64,000 bases of DNA. Origin: Xanthomonas vesicatoria ATCC 35937. GTDB taxonomy: Bacteria > Pseudomonadota > Gammaproteobacteria > Xanthomonadales > Xanthomonadaceae. This document shows, piece by piece, positions 18,380 through 27,545 of this stretch (the stretch's first letter is position 1; each line of letters begins with the position of its first letter). Under the pieces are notes generated by a model, which worked only from the letters and a program-made list of their open reading frames with translations, was not told the DNA's origin and searched no databases. Location of the stretch: NCBI RefSeq assembly GCF_001908725.1, contig NZ_CP018725.1, forward strand, positions 1,240,001 to 1,304,000, written 5' to 3'. Both the position numbers and the translations under genes were made by a program.

Positions 18380-18961
18380 ATGACCGCACCATCCACCCGC
18401 AGCCCTGCCCGGCGCGCGCGCCGCCTGCTGGTCTCGATCGCCCTGCTGTGCGCGTTGGGTGTGGCAGCGCGCTGGGCCTGGCAGTCGCCGATGGCCGAAC
18501 GCCTGCGTACCAGCTGGGAGCTATCACGGATGCCGCCGCCGCAAGCCCTGCAGATTCCGGTGGAAAATGTCCGTGCCCGCCAGATCGCCGACACCTTCGG
18601 TGCACCCCGCGGACGCGACCGCAGCCATGCCGGCGTGGATATTTTCGCGCCGCGCGGCACGCCGGTGGTCGCCGCCACCCGCGGTGTGGTCAGTGCCATT
18701 CGCGATGCCGGGCTGGGTGGAAAACAGGTCTGGGTGATCGGGCCGGCGATGGAGCGGCACTATTACGCACACCTGGACGACTGGGCATCCGGGCTGGCGG
18801 TTGGCGATGTCGTCGAGCCAGGCACCGCGCTGGGCATGGTGGGGACCACCGGCAACGCGCGTGGCACGCCGCCGCACCTGCATTACGGTGTCTATGGGCG
18901 CAACGGTGCGTACGATCCGCTGCCGCTCTTACGTAAAACCGCGCCACAGGTTGCCGACTGA
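18380..18961 (+). CDS. M23 family zinc metallopeptidase (cell-wall endopeptidase type)
   Basis: This 193-residue protein has a basic N-terminus and one hydrophobic helix at about 16-36, so it is anchored in or exported across the inner membrane. The LytM/M23 zinc motif HAGVDIF (HxxxD) is near residue 82 and the second ligand motif HLHYGVY is near 172. Both catalytic elements are present, so it is probably active on peptidoglycan peptide bridges. Target and partner are not visible. Confidence 0.88.
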   Translation: MTAPSTRSPARRARRLLVSIALLCALGVAARWAWQSPMAERLRTSWELSRMPPPQALQIPVENVRARQIADTFGAPRGRDRSHAGVDIFAPRGTPVVAATRGVVSAIRDAGLGGKQVWVIGPAMERHYYAHLDDWASGLAVGDVVEPGTALGMVGTTGNARGTPPHLHYGVYGRNGAYDPLPLLRKTAPQVAD

Positions 18962-19052
18962 GCAGGTTGGAACACTGCGTCATGGCCCGCACTCTCGAGC
19001 GCGCGGCGGCCTGCCCCTATGGTGGACGCAGCCCAGGAGTGACGCGACCACC

Positions 19053-19355
19053 ATGTCCCGAAAACGCTATCGCATTACGGTCACGCCCATCGAAAACGAC
19101 GGGCGTCCCTGCGACGACCGCTGCACCATCGAGTTCGAACAGCGCTCGCGCGCCGACTGGATGCGCCTGCTCGAAGAATTGCATCTGCGCCGCGATCTGA
19201 GCAGCGACGAATGCGCTGCGCTCACCGTCGGCTCGCAACTGCTGGAAGACCTGGCGGCCCGCCCACGCGCGCAGCCCAGCGATGCGCTGGATGCATTACG
19301 GCCCAAGCTGCAGCTGCTGCTCGACCGCCTGCAGCGCGTACACCCCGGCGTCTGA
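19053..19355 (+). CDS. Small conserved protein, DUF3861-like
   Basis: This 100-residue protein begins MSRKRYRITVTPIENDG, resembling the DUF3861 family of short cytoplasmic proteins (RYRITV start, acidic FE(x)RSR region, helical C-terminus). No catalytic motif is seen and the function is unknown. The ATG at 19053 lies about 13 bp downstream of a CAGGAG sequence. The frame is open further upstream, but that part overlaps the M23 gene. Confidence 0.7.
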   Translation: MSRKRYRITVTPIENDGRPCDDRCTIEFEQRSRADWMRLLEELHLRRDLSSDECAALTVGSQLLEDLAARPRAQPSDALDALRPKLQLLLDRLQRVHPGV

Positions 19356-19413
19356 GTCACCTCGCGGCGCATACGCCGGCTACACTGCGCGCCTTGAGGG
19401 ACGGAGAGGCGCC

Positions 19414-19953
19414 ATGCGCTCGATCGCAATTGCCATAGCAGTCGTCGCACTCGCAGGCTGCAGTTGTCATCGCACTGCAGATCAAGACACGGGTGCGACA
19501 ACCAGCTTGCCCACCGCAAGTACGCCGGCAGCATCCGCCGCGGCGACTGCCAAACAGGCACCGATGCCGCCTGCGACCGAAGACCCCGGCGATGCGCAAG
19601 CGCGCGCCGGCTTTGCCGAAGCAAGCGCCACCGTGCAGCGTTATCTGGGTGCACTGCCCGGCGCTGCACGCGCCGATGCCGATGCGTTGTGGGCCGGCGG
19701 ACGGCCATCGCCAGTGCCGGACGATGCGGTACTGCGCGGCATCGGCGATATCCGCTCGATGCGCATCAACAACGACCCACCGATGCCGCTGGATCAGGAA
19801 TCCCCGCCGCGGCGCATCGAGGTGCCGGTGCGCATCACGGTGCGTACCGGTTCCGGCACGCAGCAGCTGGTCGGCGCCTATCGCCTGCAACCGCGTGCCG
19901 GCAGCGACAACTGGGAAATCTACTCGGCCACCCTGCACCCGGTCCTGCGCTAA
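19414..19953 (+). CDS. Putative lipoprotein
   Basis: This 179-residue protein has a signal sequence ending in a lipobox (VVALAGC, Cys at about residue 16). An Ala/Thr/Pro-rich linker follows, then a domain with SATVQRYLGALPGAARADADALWAGG and a C-terminal beta-rich part (PVRITVRTGSGTQQLVGAYRLQP). It is probably attached to the envelope. The family is not recognised. An in-frame extension upstream lacks a signal peptide, so the ATG at 19414 is preferred. Confidence 0.75.
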   Translation: MRSIAIAIAVVALAGCSCHRTADQDTGATTSLPTASTPAASAAATAKQAPMPPATEDPGDAQARAGFAEASATVQRYLGALPGAARADADALWAGGRPSPVPDDAVLRGIGDIRSMRINNDPPMPLDQESPPRRIEVPVRITVRTGSGTQQLVGAYRLQPRAGSDNWEIYSATLHPVLR

Positions 19954-20008
19954 CCCGTGGTTCACCGGCGCCGACTAAGGTTGGGTCACCTGTTACCGGA
20001 GTCACCCG

Positions 20009-20605
20009 ATGAAACTGCGTTCGCTTGCCGGATCTGTGCTTGCCCTCGCCATGGCGCTCCCCATGAGCAGCGCCTGGGCCGCGCCGCAGATCCAGGGCCA
20101 TCAGATCAGCGTGCAGGCCAGCGACCTGCAGCAGTATCTGGGCGGTCGCTTTCCGCAGACGCACGACACGCTCGGTGGTTTGATTGCAATGACGGTCAGT
20201 AATCCGGTGTTGTCGCTCCCGCCGGGCGACCGGCTCAAAATGGCGTTCGACTTGGCCGTAGCAACCGCTGGCGGCGCCCCCGCTCCGGTGGGCAATGTGA
20301 CCCTGACCAGCGCGCTGCGCTACGACGTCGCCAAACAGGGCTTCTATCTCGACCAGCCCAGCATCGACGATTTCCGCCCGGCCAATTCCGGCGCAAAGCT
20401 CGACCACAGCACGCGTCAGCTGCTCAACACCTGGCTGGCCGATTACGCGCGCAAGGAACCCATCTATCGCATCGATCCGTCGATTGCCGCAGTCATGGGC
20501 GCCGTGCAGGTGGAATCGGTGGGCATCCAGAACGGGCGCGTGGCGGTCAACTTCAATCAGAACATCGAACAAATGGTGCCGGCAGCGGCGCTGTCGGGCA
20601 AATAG
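20009..20605 (+). CDS. DUF1439 family exported protein
   Basis: This 198-residue protein has a signal peptide (about residues 1-24, ending SSAWA). After it comes the DUF1439 pattern: ISVQASDLQQYLGGRFPQT, a beta-rich LTSALRYDVAKQGFYLDQPSI, then YRIDPSIAAVMGAVQVESV. DUF1439 proteins (E. coli YceB) are envelope lipid-binding-like proteins of unknown role. This one lacks a lipobox Cys, so it is probably soluble in the periplasm. Confidence 0.8.
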   Translation: MKLRSLAGSVLALAMALPMSSAWAAPQIQGHQISVQASDLQQYLGGRFPQTHDTLGGLIAMTVSNPVLSLPPGDRLKMAFDLAVATAGGAPAPVGNVTLTSALRYDVAKQGFYLDQPSIDDFRPANSGAKLDHSTRQLLNTWLADYARKEPIYRIDPSIAAVMGAVQVESVGIQNGRVAVNFNQNIEQMVPAAALSGK

Positions 20606-20676
20606 GCCCGCACATCTGCCGGCAGACGGCGCAACCGTAACCTGCGTGATCCGCACACACATGCCAGCCATCATGC

Positions 20677-20712
20677 AAAAGGCCCGACGCAACAGCGCCG
20701 GGCCTTTTGATT
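20677..20712. terminator. Bidirectional rho-independent terminator
   Basis: A 10-bp perfect stem AAAAGGCCCG / CGGGCCTTTT lies between the convergent DUF1439 and PfpI-like genes. The A and T runs lie within the stem ends, so it can act in both directions. Confidence 0.8.
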
Positions 20713-20743
20713 GAGCGGGGTAGAACGTAGCGACCAGCCCGGG

Positions 20744-21286
20744 TTATGCAACCAACGCCTTGGCCACCGCCGCACTGAATGCGGGAATGTCGTCCGGCTT
20801 GCGGCTGGTGATCAGCTGACCGTCGACCACCACCTCGGCATCCTGCCAGCGCGCACCGGCATTGGTCAGATCGGTCTTCACCGATGGCCACGAGGTGACA
20901 TTGCGGTCACGCACCAGATCGCTTTCCAACAACAGCCACGGGCCGTGGCAGATCGCAGCGACCGGCTTGCGGGCCGTGGCGAAGGCGCGGATGAAGGCAA
21001 TCGCCTGCGGGTCCGTGCGCAACGTGTCCGGATTGAGCACGCCACCGGGCAGCACCAGCGCGTCGTAGCTGTCGGGGGTTGCCTGTTCGAGATGCTGGTC
21101 GACAGCGACCGAATCGCCCCAGTCGGTGTGATTCCAGGCGCGAATCTTTGCGCCATCGCCAGGTGCGATGACATCGACCTTGGCCCCCCAAGATTCCAGC
21201 AGGCGCTTGGGTTCTGTCAGTTCGGATTGCTCGAAGCCATCGGTGGCCAGGACGGCGACGGTCTTGCCGGAGAGCGAATAAGACAT
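20744..21286 (-). CDS. DJ-1/PfpI family class I glutamine-amidotransferase-like protein (YhbO type)
   Basis: This 180-residue protein has TVAVLATDGFEQSEL near the N-terminus (acidic active-site Glu), DALVLPGGVLNPD near residue 75, and the nucleophile elbow AICHGPWLL with its Cys near 113. These match the PfpI/YhbO group, described as stress proteins with deglycase or chaperone-like claims. No neighbour indicates a specific substrate. Confidence 0.9.
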   Translation of the reverse strand: MSYSLSGKTVAVLATDGFEQSELTEPKRLLESWGAKVDVIAPGDGAKIRAWNHTDWGDSVAVDQHLEQATPDSYDALVLPGGVLNPDTLRTDPQAIAFIRAFATARKPVAAICHGPWLLLESDLVRDRNVTSWPSVKTDLTNAGARWQDAEVVVDGQLITSRKPDDIPAFSAAVAKALVA

Positions 21287-21390
21287 GTGGGGCTACTCGA
21301 TGAAAGAAGCCCGCACCCTAGGCAGCGCGCTGTTGCGCACCCGTGAACCGATGTGTGCGTCACGTCAGCGCGCAACGCCCCTGTCCATGC

Positions 21391-21858
21391 TCAGCGCTTG
21401 GGCTGCAGCATCGTGCCGGTGCAGTTCTTGGAGCCGCAACGGCATTCCCAGATCTTCTTCAGACGCGGCGTGTGGCGCTCGCTCAAGGTGATGCCGTAGT
21501 TATAGGTGAGTTCTTCGCCGGCCTTGATGGCGCGTTTGGCCTCGATGAAGATCTTGTCCTTGCTGCGGTCGTCGCCTTCGGCTTCCTCGATCACCGCTTC
21601 GCAATTGGGATTGCAGCTATGGTTGATCCAGCGCGCGACATTGCCTTCGTAGTTGGCATCCAGCACGTAATCGTCGCTGAGCGTAAACAGGAAGGTGTGG
21701 CCGCTCTCCACATCGCCGGTGTCGTCGGCGTCCACTTCGGCATGCGTGCGCAGCCGACCCTTGTACTGAATGATGCGCTCGCCCTTGCGGAGCGGGGCGA
21801 GGGCGAACATGCCATTGCCGTGGATACGTGACTTGCGGGCGGCAACTTTGCGCGACAT
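21391..21858 (-). CDS. SET domain protein-lysine methyltransferase-like protein
   Basis: This 155-residue protein consists almost only of a SET domain. It has RKSRIHGNGMFALAPL at the start, WINHSCNPNCEAV in the middle, and the SAM/active-site Tyr motif GEELTYNYGI near residue 118. A post-SET-like CRCGSKNCTGTML supplies a Cys cluster together with the NPNC Cys. SET proteins transfer methyl groups to lysine; the bacterial substrate is unknown. All key motifs are intact. It diverges from the suf operon regulator. Confidence 0.9.
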   Translation of the reverse strand: MSRKVAARKSRIHGNGMFALAPLRKGERIIQYKGRLRTHAEVDADDTGDVESGHTFLFTLSDDYVLDANYEGNVARWINHSCNPNCEAVIEEAEGDDRSKDKIFIEAKRAIKAGEELTYNYGITLSERHTPRLKKIWECRCGSKNCTGTMLQPKR

Positions 21859-21970
21859 GTAAGGGTCCAGTGATGGGGCCGCTCATTGTGACCGCAGTGC
21901 GCCCATGCGCCAAGCACAAGCGCACCACCGCTCGCAACGGCGCACGCTTGCCGGCGGCTGAACCGGGCGG

Positions 21971-22000
21971 TTGGCCCTGCCCGGCCGAAAAGAGTACAAT
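21971..22000 (+). promoter_or_regulatory. Candidate sigma-70 promoter of the suf operon
   Basis: TTGGCC (21971-21976) and TACAAT (21995-22000) are spaced 18 bp apart and lie 31 bp upstream of the sufR start. The fit to TTGACA/TATAAT is good for a high-GC genome. Autoregulation by the Rrf2 regulator over this segment is likely by analogy but not shown. Confidence 0.45.
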
Positions 22001-22030
22001 TTCGGTCCGCTTTAAGGTTCCCGCTTGCTC

Positions 22031-22489
22031 ATGCTGCGCGTCACCAAACTCACCGATTACGCCACCGTCGTGCTGACCGTGCTTGCCGCGCGCAGCGGCG
22101 AAGTGCTCAGCGCCAGCGAACTGGCCGAACAGGCGGGCCTGGAAGCGCCGACCGTCAGCAAGATCCTCAAGCCGCTGTCGCAGGCCGGACTGGTGGAAGG
22201 CCTGCGCGGCGTGCACGGTGGTTACCGGCTTGCGCGCGACGCCGGCCAGATCACCCTGGTGGAGATCGTCGAGGCAATGGAAGGCCCGCTGGCGATCACC
22301 GAATGCAGCCAGGACCACAGCCAGTGCGGCATCGCACAGACATGCGGCGTGCGTTCCAACTGGCGCCTGATCAACGACGTGGTTGGCGACGCATTGCGTC
22401 GCGTCACGCTTGCGCAGATGTTGCAGCCCCTCTCTCTCCCTGGCGACAGCCGTCGGCGTTCCATCGCCGCGCGCGTCGCGACCACCTGA
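22031..22489 (+). CDS. sufR: Rrf2/IscR family Fe-S regulator of the suf operon
   Basis: This 152-residue Rrf2-type winged-helix regulator has an N-terminal DNA-binding domain (MLRVTKLTDYATVVLTVLA, then SASELAEQAGLEAPTVSKIL). Three cysteines lie in a CxxxxxxC...C arrangement (ECSQDHSQCG...TCG, residues about 96-110) that should bind an Fe-S cluster. It is the first gene of the operon and probably senses cluster demand. ATG 22031 is chosen over a TTG six bases upstream. Confidence 0.93.
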   Translation: MLRVTKLTDYATVVLTVLAARSGEVLSASELAEQAGLEAPTVSKILKPLSQAGLVEGLRGVHGGYRLARDAGQITLVEIVEAMEGPLAITECSQDHSQCGIAQTCGVRSNWRLINDVVGDALRRVTLAQMLQPLSLPGDSRRRSIAARVATT

Positions 22490-22504
22490 CCTGTAGGCAG
22501 CCCG

Positions 22505-23962
22505 ATGGCCACCGAACTTGCTCCCCCGCAAAACGCCGAAATTATCGAACGGCTGGGCCGACGTTACGACGCCGGCTTCATCACCGAGATCGAATCCGAT
22601 TCGCTCCCGCCTGGTCTGGACGAAGACACCATCCGTGCGTTGTCGGCCAAGAAAGACGAGCCACAGTGGATGACCGATTGGCGTCTTGAGGCCTATCGCC
22701 ATTGGCTGAAAATGCCGATGCCGGAGTGGGCCAAGCTCAAGATCGCACCGATCGATTTCCAGGCATTGAGCTACTACTCCGCGCCCAAGGGCCCGAAGTA
22801 CGCCTCGCTGGACGAGGTACCCAAGGAACTGCTGGACACCTACGACAAGCTTGGCGTGCCGTTGCACGAGCGCGCGCGGCTGGCCGGCGTTGCGGTGGAT
22901 GCGGTGTTCGACTCGGTCTCGGTCGGCACCACGTTCCGCAAGGAACTCGCCGAAAAGGGCGTGATCTTCTGCTCGATGTCCGAGGCGATCAAGGAGCATC
23001 CGGAGATCGTCAAACAGTACCTGGGCAGCGTGGTGCCGGTGGGCGACAACTACTTCGCCGCGCTCAACTCGGCGGTGTTCTCCGACGGCAGCTTCGTGTT
23101 CATTCCCAAGGGCGTGCGTTGCCCGATGGAACTGAGCACCTATTTCCGCATCAATGCCGGCCACACCGGCCAGTTCGAGCGCACCTTGATCGTGTGCGAA
23201 GACAAGGCCTATGTGTCGTATCTGGAAGGCTGCACCGCACCGATGCGCGATGAGAACCAGCTGCACGCCGCGGTGGTGGAGCTGGTGACGCTGGAAGATG
23301 CCGAAATCAAGTACTCGACCGTGCAGAACTGGTACCCCGGCGACGAGGAAGGCCGCGGCGGCATCTACAACTTCGTCACCAAGCGTGCCGAATGCCGTGG
23401 CGACCGCAGCAAGGTGACCTGGACCCAGGTCGAAACCGGCTCGGCGATTACCTGGAAGTATCCGTCCTGCGTGCTGCTCGGCGACGACTCGGTAGGCGAG
23501 TTCCACTCGGTGGCACTCACCCATCATCGTCAGCAGGCCGATACCGGCACCAAGATGATCCACATCGGCAAGCGCACCAAGAGCAAGATCGTCAGCAAGG
23601 GCATTAGCGCCGGGCGCGGCCAGAACACCTATCGTGGCCTGGTCAAAGTGGATCGCAATGCCGATGGCGCACGCAATTACACCCAGTGCGACTCGCTGTT
23701 GATCGGCAAGCAATGCGGTGCGCATACCTTCCCCTATATCGAGGTGAAGAATCCAGGCGCCACCGTCGAGCATGAAGCCACCACCTCCAAGATCAGCGAC
23801 GACCAGCTGTTCTACTGCCGCGCACGCGGCATCAGCCAGGAAGATGCGGTGTCGCTGATCGTTGACGGCTTCTGCAAGCAGGTGTTCCGCGAACTGCCGA
23901 TGGAGTTCGCCGTGGAAGCCAAGAAGCTGCTGGAAGTCTCGCTGGAAGGCAGCGTCGGCTGA
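22505..23962 (+). CDS. sufB: Fe-S cluster scaffold subunit SufB
   Basis: This 485-residue protein is the scaffold on which SufBCD assembles Fe-S clusters. Visible are [17 protein letters not shown], the conserved [17 protein letters not shown] strand region, [10 protein letters not shown], and the C-terminal GANCG-like [11 protein letters not shown] followed by [19 protein letters not shown] with the Cys and Glu residues typical of SufB. It lies 15 bp after sufR and is followed by a 161-bp gap containing a palindromic element before sufC. Confidence 0.97.
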   Translation: MATELAPPQNAEIIERLGRRYDAGFITEIESDSLPPGLDEDTIRALSAKKDEPQWMTDWRLEAYRHWLKMPMPEWAKLKIAPIDFQALSYYSAPKGPKYASLDEVPKELLDTYDKLGVPLHERARLAGVAVDAVFDSVSVGTTFRKELAEKGVIFCSMSEAIKEHPEIVKQYLGSVVPVGDNYFAALNSAVFSDGSFVFIPKGVRCPMELSTYFRINAGHTGQFERTLIVCEDKAYVSYLEGCTAPMRDENQLHAAVVELVTLEDAEIKYSTVQNWYPGDEEGRGGIYNFVTKRAECRGDRSKVTWTQVETGSAITWKYPSCVLLGDDSVGEFHSVALTHHRQQADTGTKMIHIGKRTKSKIVSKGISAGRGQNTYRGLVKVDRNADGARNYTQCDSLLIGKQCGAHTFPYIEVKNPGATVEHEATTSKISDDQLFYCRARGISQEDAVSLIVDGFCKQVFRELPMEFAVEAKKLLEVSLEGSVG

Positions 23963-23970
23963 CGCTGCTG

Positions 23971-24096
23971 CCCTTCTCCCATCGGGAGAAGGTGGCGCAA
24001 AGCGCCGGATGAGGGTACGAGCGAAGCCTCGTGCACCCGACCGCGCAACTACTGGCCCGTACCCTCACCCCAACCCCTCTCCCGGCGGGAGAGGGG
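23971..24096. repeat. Palindromic repeat element between sufB and sufC
   Basis: It has two outer hairpins: CCTTCTCCC/GGGAGAAGG (23972-23980 with 23984-23992) and CCCCTCTCCC/GGGAGAGGGG (24074-24083 with 24087-24096). Inner complementary segments GGATGAGGGTACG (24007-24019) and CGTACCCTCACCC (24058-24070) lie between them. The whole left half is a diverged inverse of the right half. It resembles the CTCTCCC...GGGAGAG intergenic repeats common in Xanthomonas. Confidence 0.8.
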
Positions 24097-24123
24097 CTAA
24101 AAAAGAATTCGATGGAAGATGAC

Positions 24124-24888
24124 ATGCTAACGATCACCAACCTCCACGCCAGCATCGCCGGCAAAGACATCCTCAAAGGCCTGTCGCTGGACATCCAGCC
24201 CGGCCAGGTGCATGCCCTCATGGGGCCAAACGGCGCGGGCAAGTCCACGCTGGGTAACGTGCTGGCCGGGCGCGATGGCTATGCAGTCAGCGAAGGAAGC
24301 GTGCAGTTCGACGGCAAGGACCTGCTCGATCTGCCGCCGGAAGAACGCGCTGCCGCCGGCCTGTTCCTGGCGTTCCAGTACCCGGTGGAAATCCCCGGCG
24401 TCAACAACACCTATTTCCTGCGCGCGGCACTCAATGCGCAGCGCAAGGCGCGTGGCGAGGAAGAGCTGGACTCGATGCAGTTCCTCAAGCTGGTGCGGCA
24501 GAAGCTGGCCGTGCTGCACCTGAAGGACGAGCTGCTGCATCGCGGCGTCAACGAAGGCTTCTCAGGCGGTGAGAAGAAGCGCAACGAGATCTTCCAGCTG
24601 GCCGTGCTCGAGCCCAAGCTGGCCATCCTAGACGAAACCGACTCCGGCCTGGATATCGATGCGCTCAAGAGTGTGGCCGACGGCGTCAATGCGCTGCGCT
24701 CGCCGGAGCGCTCGTTCCTGGTGATCACCCACTATCAGCGCCTGCTCGACTACATCAAGCCGGACGTGGTGCATGTGCTGTCCGAAGGACGCATCGTGCA
24801 GAGCGGCGGTCCGGAGCTGGCGCTGGAGCTGGAAAAACACGGCTACCACTTTCTGAAGGATCGCGTGGTGCCCGAGGTTGCCGCCTGA
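24124..24888 (+). CDS. sufC: Fe-S assembly ATPase SufC
   Basis: This ABC-type ATPase of the SufBCD complex has 254 residues. Walker A is GPNGAGKST near residue 35, the Q-loop is FLAFQYPVEIPGV, the signature is FSGGEKKRNEI, Walker B is LAILDETDSGLD, and the switch His is in VITHYQRLL. Two in-frame ATGs exist. I choose 24124 because GGAAG lies 5-6 nt upstream and the product starts MLTITNLHA like homologues; ATG 24112 adds four residues. The stop overlaps the sufD start by 1 bp. Confidence 0.96.
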   Translation: MLTITNLHASIAGKDILKGLSLDIQPGQVHALMGPNGAGKSTLGNVLAGRDGYAVSEGSVQFDGKDLLDLPPEERAAAGLFLAFQYPVEIPGVNNTYFLRAALNAQRKARGEEELDSMQFLKLVRQKLAVLHLKDELLHRGVNEGFSGGEKKRNEIFQLAVLEPKLAILDETDSGLDIDALKSVADGVNALRSPERSFLVITHYQRLLDYIKPDVVHVLSEGRIVQSGGPELALELEKHGYHFLKDRVVPEVAA

Positions 24889-26150
24889 TGAGCGCCCTGC
24901 TCGACTCCCTGGCCCGCGGTTTCAGTGGCGACGACGCGCGCCGCGCCGAGCTTGACGCAGCGCTGCAGACCGGCCTGCCCGGCCCGCGCGCAGAAGCGTG
25001 GAAATACACCTCGCTGCGTCAGCTGGAACGGCGCAGCTTTCAGCCGGCGCCGCTGGTGCCGACGCTGCTCGATGCCGCCGTGCTGGACGACATCCCCGCG
25101 CCGCGGCTGGTGTTCGTCAACGGGCGCCCCTCCGCAGCGCTAAGCGATGTTTCGACCTTGCCGGACGGCGTGCAGCTAGACACCTTGTCTGCCGCACTGG
25201 CCGCAGGCGATGACGCACGGCACCTGCTCGGCCGCCGCTTCGACGGCAGCGATGCGGTTTTCGCCCGTCTCAATGCCGCGCTGGCCGACGAAGGCGTGCT
25301 GGTGCGCGTGCACGATGGCGCGCAGATCGCGCTGCCACTGCACATCGTCTTTGTCGGCGTGGCCGGCGAGCACGATCTGTCCTGGCATTACCGGCATCTG
25401 ATCGAACTGCGGGCCGGTGCAGCGCTCAACGTCGTCGAGCATCATCTGCACGTCGGCGACGCGGCGCATCTGGACAACAGCGTGATGCATGTCCATCTGG
25501 GCCAGGACGCGACGCTTTCGCATGCACGCGTGCAGGCCGACAGCGTGCACGCCACCGCCCTGCTGCGCACCGATGCCGTACTGGCTCGGAATGCGCGCTA
25601 CCAACGCGTGGATCTGGAACTGGGTGCCGGCCTGTCGCGGCACGAACTCAATGTGCGCCTGGAAGGCAGCAATGCCCAGCTCACCGCCAATGGCGTGTTG
25701 CTGGGCAATGGCCGCCGCCATGTCGACACTCGTCTGGGCATCGAACACATTGCCCGTGACACCGCCTGCGAGCTGGTCTGGCGCGGTGTCGGTGCCGACC
25801 GCAGCCGCGTGGTATTCCACGGCGGCATCCATATCCGCCAGGGCGCCGATGGCACCGACGCGCGGCTGTCCAACAAGAATCTGCTGCTCTCTTCCAATGC
25901 CGAAATCGATACGCAGCCGGTGCTGGTGATCGATGCCGACGAAGTGCAGGCGGCGCATGGCGCTACCGTGGGTCAGCTCGACGACAACGCCTTGTTCTAT
26001 CTGCGCTCGCGCGGCTTGCCGCAAGCCGAGGCGCAGCGCCTGTTGAGCGCAGCGTTCTGCCACGAGCCACTGCGGGTGCTGCCGGCTGCGTTGAGCGCCG
26101 TGCTGGCCTTGCAGCTGGACCGTGCCCTGAATTCGGCGGGCGTGGCATGA
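24888..26150 (+). CDS. sufD: Fe-S cluster assembly protein SufD
   Basis: This 420-residue SufB-like subunit pairs with SufB on SufC. Visible are REAWKYTSLRQLERRSF-type N-terminal residues, a long beta-helix with Ala/His-rich repeats, and the C-terminal HGATVGQLDDNALFYLRSRG with AAFCHEPL. It lacks the SufB Cys-rich segment. It is translationally coupled on both sides (TGATG with sufC, ATGA with sufS). Confidence 0.95.
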   Translation: MSALLDSLARGFSGDDARRAELDAALQTGLPGPRAEAWKYTSLRQLERRSFQPAPLVPTLLDAAVLDDIPAPRLVFVNGRPSAALSDVSTLPDGVQLDTLSAALAAGDDARHLLGRRFDGSDAVFARLNAALADEGVLVRVHDGAQIALPLHIVFVGVAGEHDLSWHYRHLIELRAGAALNVVEHHLHVGDAAHLDNSVMHVHLGQDATLSHARVQADSVHATALLRTDAVLARNARYQRVDLELGAGLSRHELNVRLEGSNAQLTANGVLLGNGRRHVDTRLGIEHIARDTACELVWRGVGADRSRVVFHGGIHIRQGADGTDARLSNKNLLLSSNAEIDTQPVLVIDADEVQAAHGATVGQLDDNALFYLRSRGLPQAEAQRLLSAAFCHEPLRVLPAALSAVLALQLDRALNSAGVA

Positions 26151-27391
26151 ACGCGCCTGCCGTCACTCAGTCTAGTACCCCGGATTGGGAACGTGTCCGC
26201 TCGGATTTCCCGTTGCTGATGCGGCAGGTGCATGGCAAGCCGCTGATCTATTTCGACAACGCCAACACCGGGCAGAAGCCGCTGCAGGTGATCGCCGCGA
26301 CCGACGAGTTCTATCGGCGTCAGAACGCCAACGTCAGCCGTGCGGTGCATGCGCTGGGCAGCGAAGCCACCGACGCATTCGAAGGCGCCCGCAGCAAGCT
26401 GGCGCGCTTTCTCAACGTGCGTGCCGACGAGCTGGTGCTGTGCAGCGGCACCACCTTTGCGATCAATCTGGTGGCGTATTCGTGGGCGTTGCCGCGCCTT
26501 GGGCCAGGCGATGTCATCCTGATCACGCGCATGGAGCACCACGCCAACATCGTGCCGTGGCAACTGGTGGCCCAGCGCACCGGTGCCAGCGTTCGCGTGG
26601 CCGAGATCACCCCCGAGGGCGCGCTGGATCTGGAGGCACTGCGCAAGGCGATGACGCCGGACGTCAAACTGCTGGCGATCACACATGTGTCCAACGTGCT
26701 GGGCACGGTCAACCCGGTGCGCGAGATCTGCCGCGATGCACGCAAGCGCGGCATCGTCACCATGGTGGACGGCTCGCAGGCCGCGCCGCATCGGCGCATC
26801 GACGTGGCCGCGATCGGCTGCGATTTCTACGCCATCACCGGCCACAAGATGTGCGGGCCCACCGGCACCGGCGCGCTGTGGGCACGCCGCGAGCATCTGC
26901 AGGCCATGCCGCCGTTCCTGGGCGGTGGCGAAATGATCAAGGAAGTCAGCTTCGAAGGCACCGTCTACAACGATGCCCCGCACAAGTTCGAAGCCGGCAC
27001 GCCCAACATCGCCGGCTTCATTGGCCTGGGCGCCGCAGTGGATTATCTGGAATCGATCGGCCTGGAGCATGTGGAAGCGCGCGAGGCCGACCTGCTGGCG
27101 CACTTCACCGAAGAGCTGCAGCGGATCGACGGCCTGCGCATTTTCGGTACCACGCCCGACAAGGCCGCCGTGGTGTCGTTCCTGATCGATGGCGCGCATT
27201 CGCACGACCTGGCCACCCTGCTCGACCTCGAAGGCGTGGCAGTGCGCTCCGGCCAGCACTGCGCGCATCCGCTGCTGCAGTTTTACGGTGTTGCGGCAAC
27301 CTGCCGCGCGTCGCTGGCGTTCTACAACACGCACGACGAGATCGAGCGCTTTGTTGCAGCGTTGGTGAAGGTGCGTCAGCTACTGGGCTGA
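26147..27391 (+). CDS. sufS: Cysteine desulfurase SufS
   Basis: This 414-residue class II cysteine desulfurase supplies sulfur for cluster assembly. It shows IYFDNANTGQKP near the N-terminus, THVSNVLGTVNPV near 180, the PLP lysine in ITGHKMCGPTGTG near 230, and the catalytic Cys in SGQHCAHPLL near 370. No sufE or sufU partner is adjacent, so the sulfur acceptor must be encoded elsewhere. It overlaps sufD by 4 bp. Confidence 0.96.
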   Translation: MNAPAVTQSSTPDWERVRSDFPLLMRQVHGKPLIYFDNANTGQKPLQVIAATDEFYRRQNANVSRAVHALGSEATDAFEGARSKLARFLNVRADELVLCSGTTFAINLVAYSWALPRLGPGDVILITRMEHHANIVPWQLVAQRTGASVRVAEITPEGALDLEALRKAMTPDVKLLAITHVSNVLGTVNPVREICRDARKRGIVTMVDGSQAAPHRRIDVAAIGCDFYAITGHKMCGPTGTGALWARREHLQAMPPFLGGGEMIKEVSFEGTVYNDAPHKFEAGTPNIAGFIGLGAAVDYLESIGLEHVEAREADLLAHFTEELQRIDGLRIFGTTPDKAAVVSFLIDGAHSHDLATLLDLEGVAVRSGQHCAHPLLQFYGVAATCRASLAFYNTHDEIERFVAALVKVRQLLG

Positions 27392-27392
27392 T

Positions 27393-27526
27393 GGAAATCG
27401 AGAATAGGGAATAGGGAATTGCAAAAGCGGCTCTCCCGCGTTCTGTTGCAGTTCGACGCGTTATATTTCGCTCTTCGAGCAGCGCAATGCTTTTCCCGAT
27501 TCCCGATTCCCGATTCCCGATTCCCA
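27393..27526. repeat. Inverted-repeat element of the GGGAATCGG family after sufS
   Basis: The left arm (27393-27430) has GAATA/GGGAATAGGGAATT units ending GCAAAAGCGG. The right arm (27488-27526) starts GCTTTTCCCGATTCCC and repeats CGATTCCC four times. The arms are complementary (GGGAATT-GCAAAAGC against GCTTTTCCCGATTCCC) around a core of about 57 nt. Confidence 0.75.
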
Positions 27527-27545
27527 CTGCCAACAACCCGCCTTC

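Noticed and set aside
21617..23773. A 718-codon minus-strand frame across sufR and sufB
   Set aside because: Lies antisense to two clearly recognised suf genes and has no family resemblance.
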